Positions 50,786 through 59,451 of a DNA stretch of 64,000 nt are shown here, in pieces; position 1 is the first letter of the stretch; each line of letters opens with the position of its first letter. The DNA lies in contig JBBAUA010000005.1 of the NCBI GenBank assembly GCA_040398465.1, forward strand, positions 1-64,000, in the 5' to 3' direction. The translations under genes were made by a program, and so were the position numbers. Under the pieces are notes generated by a model. It was not told the DNA's origin and did not search any database. It was given only the letters and a program-made list of their open reading frames with translations. The DNA comes from UBA7672 sp040398465. Its GTDB lineage: Bacteria; Pseudomonadota; Alphaproteobacteria; Caulobacterales; Hyphomonadaceae.

Positions 50786-52405
50786 ATGAGCAATCACATG
50801 CACGGCAGCCGCCGCGCCATCCTCAAGGCATCCGTCGCCCTCATCGCCATCGGCGCAGGCAGCGGCCTGATCGCAGCGTGCAGCAATGAAGCCCCTGCGC
50901 CCGCCGCTGCAGCCGTTGATCCGAACCCCGTGGTCGCCACGACTTACGGCAAGGTCAAAGGCGCGCTCGAAGACGGCATCGCCACCTTCAAGGGCGTCCG
51001 CTACGGCGCAGACACCGCCACCACCCGCTTCCAGGCCCCGCGCGCGCCCGAACCGTGGACCGATGTGAAGGACGCGCTCGCCTACGCCAACTCAGCGCCG
51101 CAACCCGTCTCCGGCGACGGCGGCGGCCTCTTCAAATCCTGGCGGCCCGATCCGCCCATCGCCGCCAGCGAAGACTGCCTCTTCCTCAATGTCTGGACGC
51201 CCGCAGCGGATGGCAAGAAGCGCCCCGTCCTCGTCTGGTTCCATGGCGGCGGCTTCGCCACCGGCTCCGGCTCGTCCTACGCCTATGACGGCGTGCGCCT
51301 CGCCAAGCGCGGCGATGTCGTGGTCGTCACCACCAACCATCGCCTCAACCAGTTCGGCTATCTCAACCTCGGTGGCTATGGCGAACAGTTCGCGGATTCC
51401 GGCGCCGTAGGCGCGCTGGACATGATCCAGTCGCTCGAATGGGTGCGCGACAATATCGAAGCCTTCGGCGGAGACCCAGCCAACGTCCTCATCTTCGGCG
51501 AGTCGGGCGGCGGCTCGAAGGTCTGCACCCTGATGGCGATGGACAAGGCGCAAGGTCTCTTCCATCGCGCCGTCGTGCAGTCCGGCCCGCGCATCAATCA
51601 CGCACCGAAAGACACATCAGCCAAGGCGGCGGACGAGGTGGTGAAAAAGCTAGGCCTGAGGAAGGACACCATCGCCGAAATCCTCACCAAGCCCGTGGCG
51701 GACCTGCAGTCCGCGGCCGAGGGCGTGCAAGGCGCCGGCGCCGGCCCGGTGCTGGACGGCCGCTCGATCACGCGCGATCCGTTCAACCCGGATGGCCCGT
51801 CGCAATCCGCGAACGTGCCCCTCCTCATCGGCTGCAACCGCACCGAGGGCACGTCGCTCACCGCCGCCGACAGCCCGAACCACGCGCTCACGTGGGAAGC
51901 ACTCCCCGCCGCCATCAAACAGGCCTTCCCCGGCAAGAACGAGACAACGATCATCGACCTCTACAAGAAGAACCATCCAGACATCGAAGCGCCCGAGCTC
52001 TTCTTCATGGCGACCTCCGACAACACCTTCTTCCGCGGCAGCGTCACCGTCGCCGACCGCAAGGCACAGCAAGGCGGCGCCCCCGTCTTCTTCTATATGC
52101 TCGACTGGGAAACGCCGGTGATGGAGGGCAAGCGCTACGTCCCCCACGCGCTCGACATCGGCATGGTGTTCGACAACGTGGCAAAGTCTGAGTCGATGTC
52201 CGGCACCGGCCCCGAGGCGCAAGCCATCGCCGACCAGATGTCGGAAAGCTGGATCGCCTTCGCCCGCAACGGCGATCCGTCCAATGCGAAAGTGCCCGCA
52301 TGGCCAGCTTACAAGGCTGACGCGCGCAGCATGATGGTCTTCCGTACAAACCCCGGCGTCGAAGTCGACATACGCGCAGCCGAGCGCGCTGCGACTGCTG
52401 CATAG
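50786..52405 (+). CDS. Carboxylesterase type B, Tat-exported lipoprotein
   Basis: 539 residues of the alpha/beta-hydrolase carboxylesterase/cholinesterase family. The N-terminus has a twin-arginine pattern (GSRRAILKAS) and a lipobox (LIAAC, Cys32), so it is likely folded before export and lipid-anchored. The oxyanion loop is HGGG (153-156), the nucleophile elbow GESGG with Ser240, the acid is in NRTEGTSL and the histidine in VPHALDIGMVF. GESGG replaces the more usual GESAG. Hydrolyses carboxylic esters; substrate unknown. Start ATG 50786 preceded by GGGAGAG. Confidence 0.9.
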   Translation: MSNHMHGSRRAILKASVALIAIGAGSGLIAACSNEAPAPAAAAVDPNPVVATTYGKVKGALEDGIATFKGVRYGADTATTRFQAPRAPEPWTDVKDALAYANSAPQPVSGDGGGLFKSWRPDPPIAASEDCLFLNVWTPAADGKKRPVLVWFHGGGFATGSGSSYAYDGVRLAKRGDVVVVTTNHRLNQFGYLNLGGYGEQFADSGAVGALDMIQSLEWVRDNIEAFGGDPANVLIFGESGGGSKVCTLMAMDKAQGLFHRAVVQSGPRINHAPKDTSAKAADEVVKKLGLRKDTIAEILTKPVADLQSAAEGVQGAGAGPVLDGRSITRDPFNPDGPSQSANVPLLIGCNRTEGTSLTAADSPNHALTWEALPAAIKQAFPGKNETTIIDLYKKNHPDIEAPELFFMATSDNTFFRGSVTVADRKAQQGGAPVFFYMLDWETPVMEGKRYVPHALDIGMVFDNVAKSESMSGTGPEAQAIADQMSESWIAFARNGDPSNAKVPAWPAYKADARSMMVFRTNPGVEVDIRAAERAATAA

Positions 52406-52420
52406 CCCACACGCGCGAAT

Positions 52421-52518
52421 GTCATCCCGGAAGCCCGCAAGGGCTATCCGGGACCCATTCCTCCAACTCGACACATGCGCAATGGGTCCCGGCTCTCGCT
52501 GCGCCCGGCCGGGATAAC
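52421..52518. repeat. REP-like palindromic element
   Basis: Two inverted arms, GTCATCCCGG...GGGACCCATT (52421-52459) and AATGGGTCCC...CCGGGATAAC (52481-52518), surround a 21-base centre. The first also has an internal stem (CCCGGAAGCCC...GGGCTATCCGGG). GTCATCCCGG/CCGGGATGAC elements are common extragenic repeats in alphaproteobacteria. It fills most of the 180-base space between the esterase and ligase genes. Confidence 0.6.
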
Positions 52519-52584
52519 TGCCATAGATGTCCTCACACACGATCGCTCTCGCTCTCGGCTGCCCTCCACCCTACATTGCCAGCC

Positions 52585-54237
52585 ATGCAATCCTTCGCCG
52601 CGCTCCTTGAACGGCTGGTGCTCACGCCGTCGCGCAACGCGAAGCTCCAGCTGATCTGTGACTATCTCCGCCACACCAGCGATCCATCGCGCGGCTGGGC
52701 CATCGCGGCGATCACCGGCGACCTGAACATCCCCTCCGTCAAACCCGCCGCCATCCGCGCCCTCGTCGCCGATCGCGTAGATCCCGTCCTGTTCAACCTG
52801 AGCTACGACTATGTCGGCGACCTCGCCGAAACCATCTCCCTGATCTGGCCGCAACGCCCCGGCGCCAACCGCTCGCCCGACCTCAGCGAAGTCGTCGAGA
52901 CCCTGATGGAGTCCACAAAGGCGCAAGGCCTGCTGTTGGTGGAAGGCTGGCTCGACGCGCTCGACTCCACCGGCCGCTGGGCGCTGCTAAAGCTCGTTAC
53001 CGGCGGCCTTCGGATCGGCGTGTCCGCCCGCCTCGCCCGACAGGCCCTAGCCGACTATGGCCCAAAAGAGGGGGGCAAGGTCGACGTGTCAGAGATCGAA
53101 GAACTCTGGCACGGCATGGCGCCGCCCTATCTCGATCTCCTCGCCTGGCTCGACAGCCGAGGCCCCAAACCCGTCTCCGGCGCCCTCTCCCCCTTCCGCC
53201 CGCCCATGCTGGCCCACCCGCTGCTCAGCAAGGCCGAACGCATCGAGGCCGCCGATCTCGATCCCTCCCTGATCTCCCCGAAAGACTTCGCCGCGGAATG
53301 GAAGTGGGACGGCGTCCGCGTCCAGCTCGCCGCCGACAAGGGCGTACGCCGCCTCTACACCCGCAACGGCGACGACATCTCGAAGACCTTCCCCGACCTG
53401 CTCGAAGCCGCCAACTTCAACGCCGCCATCGACGGGGAGCTCCTGATCCGCTCCCCGCAAGGCGGCGTCGCCTCCTTCAACGAGCTGCAGCAACGCCTCA
53501 ACCGCAAGCTCGTCTCCCCAAAGCAGATGGCCGAGCGCCCCGCCATGCTCCGCGCCTACGACCTCCTGCAGGAGGACGACCACGACCTCCGTCCACTCCC
53601 CTTTGCCGAGCGCCGCAAACGCCTCGAACGCTTCATCGTCACGCTCGACGATCCGCGTATCGACCTCTCGCCGCTCGTCCCCTTCACTGACGCCGCCGCA
53701 CTCGACGACCTGCGCCGCAACCCGCCCACCAACGAGATCGAAGGCCTGATGCTGAAGCGCTGGGACGCGCCCTACGTCGTCGGCCGCCCCGCCGGCCAGT
53801 GGTACAAGTGGAAGCGCGACCCCTACCTCGTCGACGCCGTGCTGATGTACGCCCAGCGCGGCCACGGCAAACGCTCGGGCCTCTACTCCGATTTCACCTT
53901 CGGCGTCTGGCGCACAGTACAGGGAAAGGATGGGGCTGAAGGCGAAGAACTGACGCCTGTAGGAAAAGCCTATTTCGGATTCACCGACGAAGAACTCGCC
54001 ACGCTCGATAAATACGTCCGCGACAACACGATCGACCGCTACGGCCCCGTCCGCTCCGTCACCGCCAACAAGGACGCCGGCCTCGTCCTCGAGATCGCCT
54101 TCGAAGGCCTCCAGCGCTCCCCGCGCCACCGCTCCGGCCTCGCCATGCGCTTCCCCCGCATCCATCGCATCCGCTGGGACAAACCCTCGCGCGACGCCGA
54201 CCGCATCGAAACGCTGGAAGCGATGCTTCCGGACTAA
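52585..54237 (+). CDS. ATP-dependent DNA ligase of the ligase-associated repair set
   Basis: 550 residues. The nucleotidyl-transfer lysine is K240 in the KxDG motif (EWKWDGVRVQL). Downstream motifs include DGELLIRS, EGLMLKRWDAPYVVGR and WYKWKRDPYLVDAVLMYAQRG, ending in an OB domain with a basic C-terminus. The N-terminal 220 residues form a helical DNA-binding domain. It seals nicks using ATP and belongs to the group that travels with an Lhr helicase, PdeM and an MBL exonuclease. Start ATG 52585; a TTG 9 bases earlier is less likely. Confidence 0.94.
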   Translation: MQSFAALLERLVLTPSRNAKLQLICDYLRHTSDPSRGWAIAAITGDLNIPSVKPAAIRALVADRVDPVLFNLSYDYVGDLAETISLIWPQRPGANRSPDLSEVVETLMESTKAQGLLLVEGWLDALDSTGRWALLKLVTGGLRIGVSARLARQALADYGPKEGGKVDVSEIEELWHGMAPPYLDLLAWLDSRGPKPVSGALSPFRPPMLAHPLLSKAERIEAADLDPSLISPKDFAAEWKWDGVRVQLAADKGVRRLYTRNGDDISKTFPDLLEAANFNAAIDGELLIRSPQGGVASFNELQQRLNRKLVSPKQMAERPAMLRAYDLLQEDDHDLRPLPFAERRKRLERFIVTLDDPRIDLSPLVPFTDAAALDDLRRNPPTNEIEGLMLKRWDAPYVVGRPAGQWYKWKRDPYLVDAVLMYAQRGHGKRSGLYSDFTFGVWRTVQGKDGAEGEELTPVGKAYFGFTDEELATLDKYVRDNTIDRYGPVRSVTANKDAGLVLEIAFEGLQRSPRHRSGLAMRFPRIHRIRWDKPSRDADRIETLEAMLPD

Positions 54238-54857
54238 GCCACGAACTTCTCCCGGTTCTTCCCCTTCGCCGTCGCATAGTGCCCGCGGATCACCGCAAGA
54301 TCCGCCTCATAGTCCCCGCTCGGATAAACCACCGCCGCAAGGCTCACGCGCTTCGTCCCATAGTCCAGCACGCTCAGCACGATGGGCACTCCCGCCGCAA
54401 CCGCGATGTGATAGAACCCGCTCTTCCATTCACGCACAGCACTGCGCGTCCCCTCGGGCGGAATCGCCAGCACCATCCGTGTCGACGCTGCAAACGCATC
54501 CGCCATCACGCGCACCAGATCATTGCTCTGCGAGCGATCAATCGGCACGCACCCCAGCGCCTTGATCAACCACCCGAACGGTCCGCGCGTCAGGCTCGCC
54601 TTTCCCATCCAGCGCAGCTTCACGCGATAATGCGCAGCCGTCGCCAGCATGTTGAGCCCGTCCCAGTTCGACGTATGCGGCGCCGCCACCAGCACCACCT
54701 TGTCAAGCGCCGGAAAATCCCCGCACACCTTCCATCCGGCGAGCCTCAGATAGGCCCCGCCCACCCAGCGCACGATCTCGGAGCCCACGCCCGCAAATCG
54801 CGCCGGCCGCGCTGTCGAACCCTCGATCAGCACCTGCCGTGCCCCGGCCGCGCTCAC
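54234..54857 (-). CDS. Lysophospholipid / 1-acyl-glycerol-3-phosphate acyltransferase-like
   Basis: 207 residues. The PlsC motifs are block I APHTSNWDG (H-x4-D) and block III region IPPEGTRS, with PIVLSVLDYGTK later. It transfers an acyl chain to a lysolipid, probably membrane-associated. The start is GTG 54857, overlapping the stop of the 68-residue gene by 4 bases; a longer frame upstream is non-homologous. It ends tail-to-tail with the DNA ligase gene (4-base overlap). Confidence 0.88.
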   Translation of the reverse strand: MSAAGARQVLIEGSTARPARFAGVGSEIVRWVGGAYLRLAGWKVCGDFPALDKVVLVAAPHTSNWDGLNMLATAAHYRVKLRWMGKASLTRGPFGWLIKALGCVPIDRSQSNDLVRVMADAFAASTRMVLAIPPEGTRSAVREWKSGFYHIAVAAGVPIVLSVLDYGTKRVSLAAVVYPSGDYEADLAVIRGHYATAKGKNREKFVA

Positions 54858-55060
54858 TGCCCCTTCGCACGCGGCTGGCGCAGCGAAAGGAACAGCACGG
54901 CCAGCCCGACAACCGCCAGCACAGCGCCGCGATACGACCAGTCGATGACGCCCGTCATGAAGCTGCCCGGGATCACGTTGACGCCCTGGAAAATCCACAC
55001 CACGCCCATGAGCACGCACAGCGCCCCCACGATTGCGCCAATAGTCCTCAGATACTTCAT
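54854..55060 (-). CDS. Small two-helix membrane protein
   Basis: 68 residues with two helices (about 7-25 and 43-61) joined by QGVNVIPGSFMTG, a loop recurring in a widespread family of tiny membrane proteins of unknown function. It is coupled by GTGA to the acyltransferase gene downstream, which supports it being real despite its size. Confidence 0.75.
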   Translation of the reverse strand: MKYLRTIGAIVGALCVLMGVVWIFQGVNVIPGSFMTGVIDWSYRGAVLAVVGLAVLFLSLRQPRAKGQ

Positions 55061-55185
55061 GCGTCCTCCCGTTGCGCCGACCCTAGCAGAACGCCGACCC
55101 GCGTCACGGCCCTCAACACGCCTTTGTACGCAAACCGTGACGTGCTAGTTTTACCGCGTCCGGCAGAAGCCGATGGGGACGAACC

Positions 55186-55662
55186 GTGCTGCAGAACATG
55201 CGCCGACTATCTTGCGCGATCGCGATTGGCGCGCCGCTCGCCCTCGCCGGCTGCGCCTCCTCGTCCACGCCCACGGCTCCGGCGCCAGCCGCTGCCACGG
55301 CGCCTCCGCCGCTCTCCACGCCCCCTGCAGACCCACGCGCCACCCCTGGCGCCGACACACTCAGCCAGTACCGCGCCTGGATCGCATGGGCCCGCCGCCA
55401 GCACCCCTACGAAGAATCCGACGCGCGCATGTACGCAGTGATGATGTGCGAATCCGGCGGTCGCCCCCTGATCGTGAACTCCGCAGGCCCCTACACCGGC
55501 CTCTTCCAGTACAGCAACGCCACCTGGAACGGCGCCTGGAACACCTACCGCGATCGCGGCGTGAAAAGCCCCGAAGCCCAGATCATGGCGACAGCCCTGG
55601 CCTGGAGCCTCAACATGCAATCCCACTGGGGTTGCTACAGGAAGACCGCCGCGACGCAGTGA
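55186..55662 (+). CDS. Transglycosylase-like lipoprotein
   Basis: 158 residues. A lipoprotein signal (IAIGAPLALAGC) and a Pro/Ala/Thr linker lead to a lysozyme-like domain with the catalytic-glutamate segment MMCESGGRPLIVNSAGPYTGLFQYSNATW (Glu in CESGG). It resembles resuscitation-factor/transglycosylase domains that cleave peptidoglycan, about 85 residues long here. GTG 55186 is preferred: GGGGAC is 5 bases upstream, while ATG 55198 has no ribosome site. Confidence 0.78.
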   Translation: MLQNMRRLSCAIAIGAPLALAGCASSSTPTAPAPAAATAPPPLSTPPADPRATPGADTLSQYRAWIAWARRQHPYEESDARMYAVMMCESGGRPLIVNSAGPYTGLFQYSNATWNGAWNTYRDRGVKSPEAQIMATALAWSLNMQSHWGCYRKTAATQ

Positions 55663-55735
55663 CGATCGCCCCCCTTGGGCCTCCCGCGATTCCGGCTTAG
55701 TCACCACCCAGTCGCCTCAACAGCCCGGACCGCGC

Positions 55736-56905
55736 ATGAATTTCCAGCAGCAGCTCTACGACTTTCAGCTCTGGGCGATGGATTTCCAAGGCCCCACCCA
55801 GAAATGGATGTGGTCCACCATCGCGCTGTTGCTCGGCTATGTCATCGGCCTGGTCATCGCGCGCGTGCTCAGCTTCATCGCCAACAAGCTGTCCGGACTC
55901 CGGCAGGGCAAACCCACCGACGGCGAGCCGAAGACAGCCGATCATGTGATGGTCGACATTCTCGGCGCGCTCATCCGCGCCCTCTCCCTGCTCATCGCGT
56001 GCGTCATCGTCGCCAACCTCCTGTTCGGTTATCCGCTGCAGCAGGCCGAAACGCTCGGCATCGCCTCCGTACGCGGCCTCGCCATCCTCGTCGGCGTCTG
56101 GTTCCTCGGCTCGTGGCTCGGCTCGCGCGTCCGCAAGTTCGGCCAGAAGCTCGGCCGCGCGAATGCAGGCAGCGAGACGCTGTTCACCTTTCTCGGCGCC
56201 CTTGTCCGCTTCGGCGCCTTCGCCGTCGGCCTCATCGCCGCGCTGCAGCAGTTCGGCTTCGACACCGCCTCGCTCCTCGCCATCGTCGGCGCCGCCGGCC
56301 TTGCGATAGCGCTGGCCCTGCAGGACACCCTCAAGGCCGTCGCCGCCGGCGTCGTCATCGCCGTCTTCCGTCCCTACAAGATCGGCGACGTCGTCCGCGT
56401 CGCGGGACAAGACGGCACTGTGGCCGACATCACGCCCTTCACCACCGTCCTCAACACGCTCGACAACCGCGAGGTCGTGGTCACCAATGACAAGGCGTGG
56501 GGCGACGTCATCATCAACTCCTCCGCCCGCAGTCTCCGCCGCCTCGATCTGCTTTTCTCGATCGACTACGACGACGACATCGACAAGGCGTTGCGCCTCA
56601 TCTCGGATATCCTGATGAAGGATTCCCGGATCCGCAGCGAGCCGCCGATCTGGGTCAAGGTCACCGACCTCGCCACATCCTCGGTCGACATCCGCGCCCG
56701 CGCCTGGGTGTCGAATTCCGACTGGTGGGACGCGCGCTGCGACACGCTCCGCGATGTCAAACTGGCGTTTGACCATAACGGCATCACCATCCCCTATCCA
56801 CATCAGGTTCACGTCGACAAACCGGCCCACGACCGCTCGCCGCCGCAACTGCAATTGGCTGACGACGAGTTCCGCCCGCCCCGTGGACTTGAACCGACAG
56901 ACTGA
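55736..56905 (+). CDS. MscS-family mechanosensitive ion channel
   Basis: 389 residues. The pore helix TM3 is recognisable as ASLLAIVGAAGLAIALALQDTLKAVAAGVVIAVFRPYKIGD, running into the MscS beta domain DVVRVAGQDGTVADITPFTTVLNTLDNREVVVTND. About five hydrophobic helices precede it. It opens under membrane tension to release solutes in hypo-osmotic shock. The last 30 residues are acidic and likely disordered. Followed by a small membrane protein gene 53 bases downstream. Confidence 0.93.
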   Translation: MNFQQQLYDFQLWAMDFQGPTQKWMWSTIALLLGYVIGLVIARVLSFIANKLSGLRQGKPTDGEPKTADHVMVDILGALIRALSLLIACVIVANLLFGYPLQQAETLGIASVRGLAILVGVWFLGSWLGSRVRKFGQKLGRANAGSETLFTFLGALVRFGAFAVGLIAALQQFGFDTASLLAIVGAAGLAIALALQDTLKAVAAGVVIAVFRPYKIGDVVRVAGQDGTVADITPFTTVLNTLDNREVVVTNDKAWGDVIINSSARSLRRLDLLFSIDYDDDIDKALRLISDILMKDSRIRSEPPIWVKVTDLATSSVDIRARAWVSNSDWWDARCDTLRDVKLAFDHNGITIPYPHQVHVDKPAHDRSPPQLQLADDEFRPPRGLEPTD

Positions 56906-56958
56906 TAGCGTCCCCCCCAATGCGGATTGGGAAACAGTCCCAGCAGGGAAAGGAAGCC

Positions 56959-57429
56959 ATGGCCAATCCCCGGCCAGACGACCGCCAGATCCCGGCGAAA
57001 GTCGTGGACACCACCTTCGAGCCGGTATCGGACGCCGATCCGTACTGGGCTTCCGACGAACGCGGTCGCCGCCCACGCGCGCCGCTGTCCTTTTCCGGCC
57101 GCATGTTCAATGTCGGCTGGAAGGGCTGGACGCGTCTCGCCATCGTCTGTGTCGTCGTCGGCGCCATATTCCAGGCTGGCGGCTTCAACCCCTTCGCCCC
57201 CGGCTTCACCATCGGCGGCGGGCTCGGTCAGATCGTCAACGGCGTGCTGAACATTGTGGGCTGGGCCGCCCAGAATGGAGGCATCCCGCTGCTGCTGGGC
57301 GCCATCGCCGTGCTGCCCTTCTGGATGACCTGGCGCGCGCTCGTCACGCTGTTCAATCGCGACAAGCCGCCTGGCCCTGACGACCGCATCCTTCCGCGCG
57401 AGCGCCGGAAGAAGTCACACCCAATCTAG
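56959..57429 (+). CDS. Small membrane protein downstream of mscS
   Basis: 156 residues with a polar N-terminus (DDRQIPAKVVDTTFEPVSDADPYW) and two hydrophobic stretches (about 52-75 and 100-122), then a basic tail (LPRERRKKSHPI). No family recognised with confidence. AGGAAAG is 5-6 bases before ATG 56959; an in-frame ATG at 56920 has none. It may share a transcript with mscS. Confidence 0.72.
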   Translation: MANPRPDDRQIPAKVVDTTFEPVSDADPYWASDERGRRPRAPLSFSGRMFNVGWKGWTRLAIVCVVVGAIFQAGGFNPFAPGFTIGGGLGQIVNGVLNIVGWAAQNGGIPLLLGAIAVLPFWMTWRALVTLFNRDKPPGPDDRILPRERRKKSHPI

Positions 57430-57726
57430 GTAGGGCGCGCTACAATCCACAGGATCTGTATTGCGATCGCAACAATCCAGTTGACCCACCCTGGCTTCAC
57501 GACATTCTTGTGACGCTTCCGGCCCGTTCCCCAACCCAGGGCCGAAAGTCATGGGGCGCTGGGCAACCGGCGCCCCTGATCGTTTCTGGCCTCGGCTGTT
57601 TGCGCACCTCCACCCCCGCGCCCCGCGCAACTCCCTGCGCGCAGAGGTAGATTTCCGGGGTCGCGCTGCATACGATCCTGATGTCTGAAGCAATGCGCCA
57701 GGCAGGCGCGCAGGAATCGAGTCGAG

Positions 57727-58848
57727 ATGCACACATCCAGCATCGCCCGCGCGACCGAGCTGTTTGAAGCATCCCTGTTCACCCCCGACGATCTCCCGCA
57801 CACGCTCGACGCGGTCGCACGCGAGATCGGCTTCGACCATTTCTGCCTCGTGCACTCCCAACTCGAAAACCCCACCTTCATCGCCTCGGAACACAGCCTC
57901 GACGCCCTCAACGCCTACGCCACAGGCGGCTGGCGCGAAGTCGATTACCGCGCAGCGAACGTTAACCACACGGCAAACGGCAGCCTTTTCCTGGATCACC
58001 TCGTCGTGCCGGAAGAAGAGCGCACCAGCTCAGCGATCTACAACGAACTCTATGTTCCAAAGCGCATGGCGTACTTCGCGGGCTGGCGCTTCGCCGTGGG
58101 CGGAGACACCTGGATCTATTCGCTCGCTCGGGCAGAGGACAAGGGCCCGGCCGGCAGCACAGATGTCGACATGCTGACCGGCCTCGCCCCTTTCGCCAAC
58201 CGCGCGCTCCTGATGGCGCGTCACATCCGCGAGGTGCGCGTCCGCGGCATGCTCGACGGACTTGCATCTGCGAACTTCGCGGCGGTCATCCTCGACAGCG
58301 ACGGCAAGGCCCAAGCCGTGACACCATCCGCCGAGTCAATGCTCGGCTCCGAGATCGACATCCGTTCGGGAAGCCTGTGGGCGTCGAACAGCAGCGCGAA
58401 CGAAGCACTCGGCCAGCTTGCATCACGCGCGCGTAGCGGCCTCACCGAAGGCGTCGCGCAGGACATCGTCATTCGCCGCCCCGATGGCCGCAAGCCGATT
58501 CTGGTGCAACCGGTGCCGGTGCGCGGCGTGGGACTGGATGCGCTGCCCGGCGCGCGCATCCTGGTGATGCTCACCGACCTCGACATGAACACCACCGCGA
58601 CTGCCGCAAAGCTCGAACAACTGTTCGATCTGTCGAATGCTGAATCGCACGTCGCCTCGCTGCTCGCACAGGGCCACGAACCGTCGGAAATCGCACGCCG
58701 CCGCAACGTCGCCGTCGACACCGTTCGCGGTCAGCTGAAAAGCATTTTCCGCAAGCTTGGCGCAGGCCGTCAGAGCGACGTCGTCAGCCTGATCGCCCGA
58801 CTCCCCGGCGCGCTGCGCAAGCCAGACGATCCGGGTACGGACCTCTAG
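57727..58848 (+). CDS. LuxR-type HTH transcriptional regulator
   Basis: 373 residues. The N-terminal 250 residues form a sensory region (beginning TLDAVAREIGFDHFCLVHSQ), reminiscent of autoinducer/GAF-type folds but with no clear acyl-homoserine-lactone signature, then a PAS-like stretch (NFAAVILDSDGKAQAVTPSAESMLG). The C-terminal LuxR HTH is clear: LSNAESHVASLLAQGHEPSEIARRRNVAVDTVRGQLKSIFRKLGAGRQ. No luxI-like gene is nearby, so it may be a solo regulator. About 297 non-coding bases precede it. Confidence 0.87.
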   Translation: MHTSSIARATELFEASLFTPDDLPHTLDAVAREIGFDHFCLVHSQLENPTFIASEHSLDALNAYATGGWREVDYRAANVNHTANGSLFLDHLVVPEEERTSSAIYNELYVPKRMAYFAGWRFAVGGDTWIYSLARAEDKGPAGSTDVDMLTGLAPFANRALLMARHIREVRVRGMLDGLASANFAAVILDSDGKAQAVTPSAESMLGSEIDIRSGSLWASNSSANEALGQLASRARSGLTEGVAQDIVIRRPDGRKPILVQPVPVRGVGLDALPGARILVMLTDLDMNTTATAAKLEQLFDLSNAESHVASLLAQGHEPSEIARRRNVAVDTVRGQLKSIFRKLGAGRQSDVVSLIARLPGALRKPDDPGTDL

Positions 58849-59056
58849 CATCACCTTACCATTTTTTCAGACAAAACTCCCGCGTTTCCGCCGGAAGTGA
58901 TCGTCCGCATCCGGAACAACGCGACCCCCTGAAACGTTGAAGGACACCCGGGTCGCATGCGCGCTTCCGAGCCTGCCTGCTGCCCGGACGTCTACGTTTC
59001 CCAACGTGACGGCGCTCATCCGGGCGAACGTCAGCAAGTTCAAGAGGATTCACGAA

Positions 59057-59398
59057 ATGTCTTGGCTGAAGAATCATGCCGCCAGTGCTCGTGCCATCGC
59101 CGTCGTCGCTCTCGGCGGCCTGGCACTCAGCGCCTGCGCCACCAATCAGTATGTCGATGAGAAGATCGCCATGGTGAACTCCCGCATCGACCAGACCGAC
59201 GCCCGCGTCCAGCAGGCCGCACAGCGCGCCGAAGCTGCGAACTCCGCAGCACAGGCCGCCGCCAACGACGCTCGCGCCGCCAACACCGCCGCGCAGGCCG
59301 CCGCCACCGACGCCCGCACCGCCAACCAGCGCGTCGACCAGCTCGGCGGCCGCGTTGACACCATGGAGCGCGGTCCGGCCCGCACGCCGCGGGGTTGA
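59057..59398 (+). CDS. Alanine-zipper (Lpp-like) lipoprotein
   Basis: 113 residues. Lipoprotein signal with lipobox LSAC, then a long alanine-rich heptad helix (IDQTDARVQQAAQRAEAANSAAQAAANDARAANTAAQAAATDA), the alanine-zipper pattern of Braun-lipoprotein-like and OprI-type proteins that form trimers. The C-terminus ends RGPARTPRG with no terminal lysine, unlike E. coli Lpp, so classical linkage to peptidoglycan is not indicated. Ribosome site AGAGGA 6-8 bases before ATG 59057. The next gene is a YkuD protein. Confidence 0.88.
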   Translation: MSWLKNHAASARAIAVVALGGLALSACATNQYVDEKIAMVNSRIDQTDARVQQAAQRAEAANSAAQAAANDARAANTAAQAAATDARTANQRVDQLGGRVDTMERGPARTPRG

Positions 59399-59405
59399 CC
59401 CCTCT

Positions 59406-59425
59406 GTCACTGAATGATCAGTGAC
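59406..59425. terminator. Perfect 8-bp hairpin after the alanine-zipper gene
   Basis: GTCACTGA-ATGA-TCAGTGAC starts 7 bases after the lipoprotein stop. No U-tract follows (CTATATGG), so it is not a textbook terminator; it may protect the abundant lipoprotein mRNA 3' end or act as partial terminator before the YkuD gene at 59452. Confidence 0.55.
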
Positions 59426-59451
59426 CTATATGGATTGGGCCGGGCGTTAAA

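Noticed and set aside
57426..57500. 24-codon minus-strand frame encoding a hydrophobic peptide (KPGWVNWIVAIAIQILWIVARPT)
   Set aside because: It looks like a single membrane helix and ends tail-to-tail with the plus-strand gene, but the GTG start has no ribosome site and there is no supporting context.
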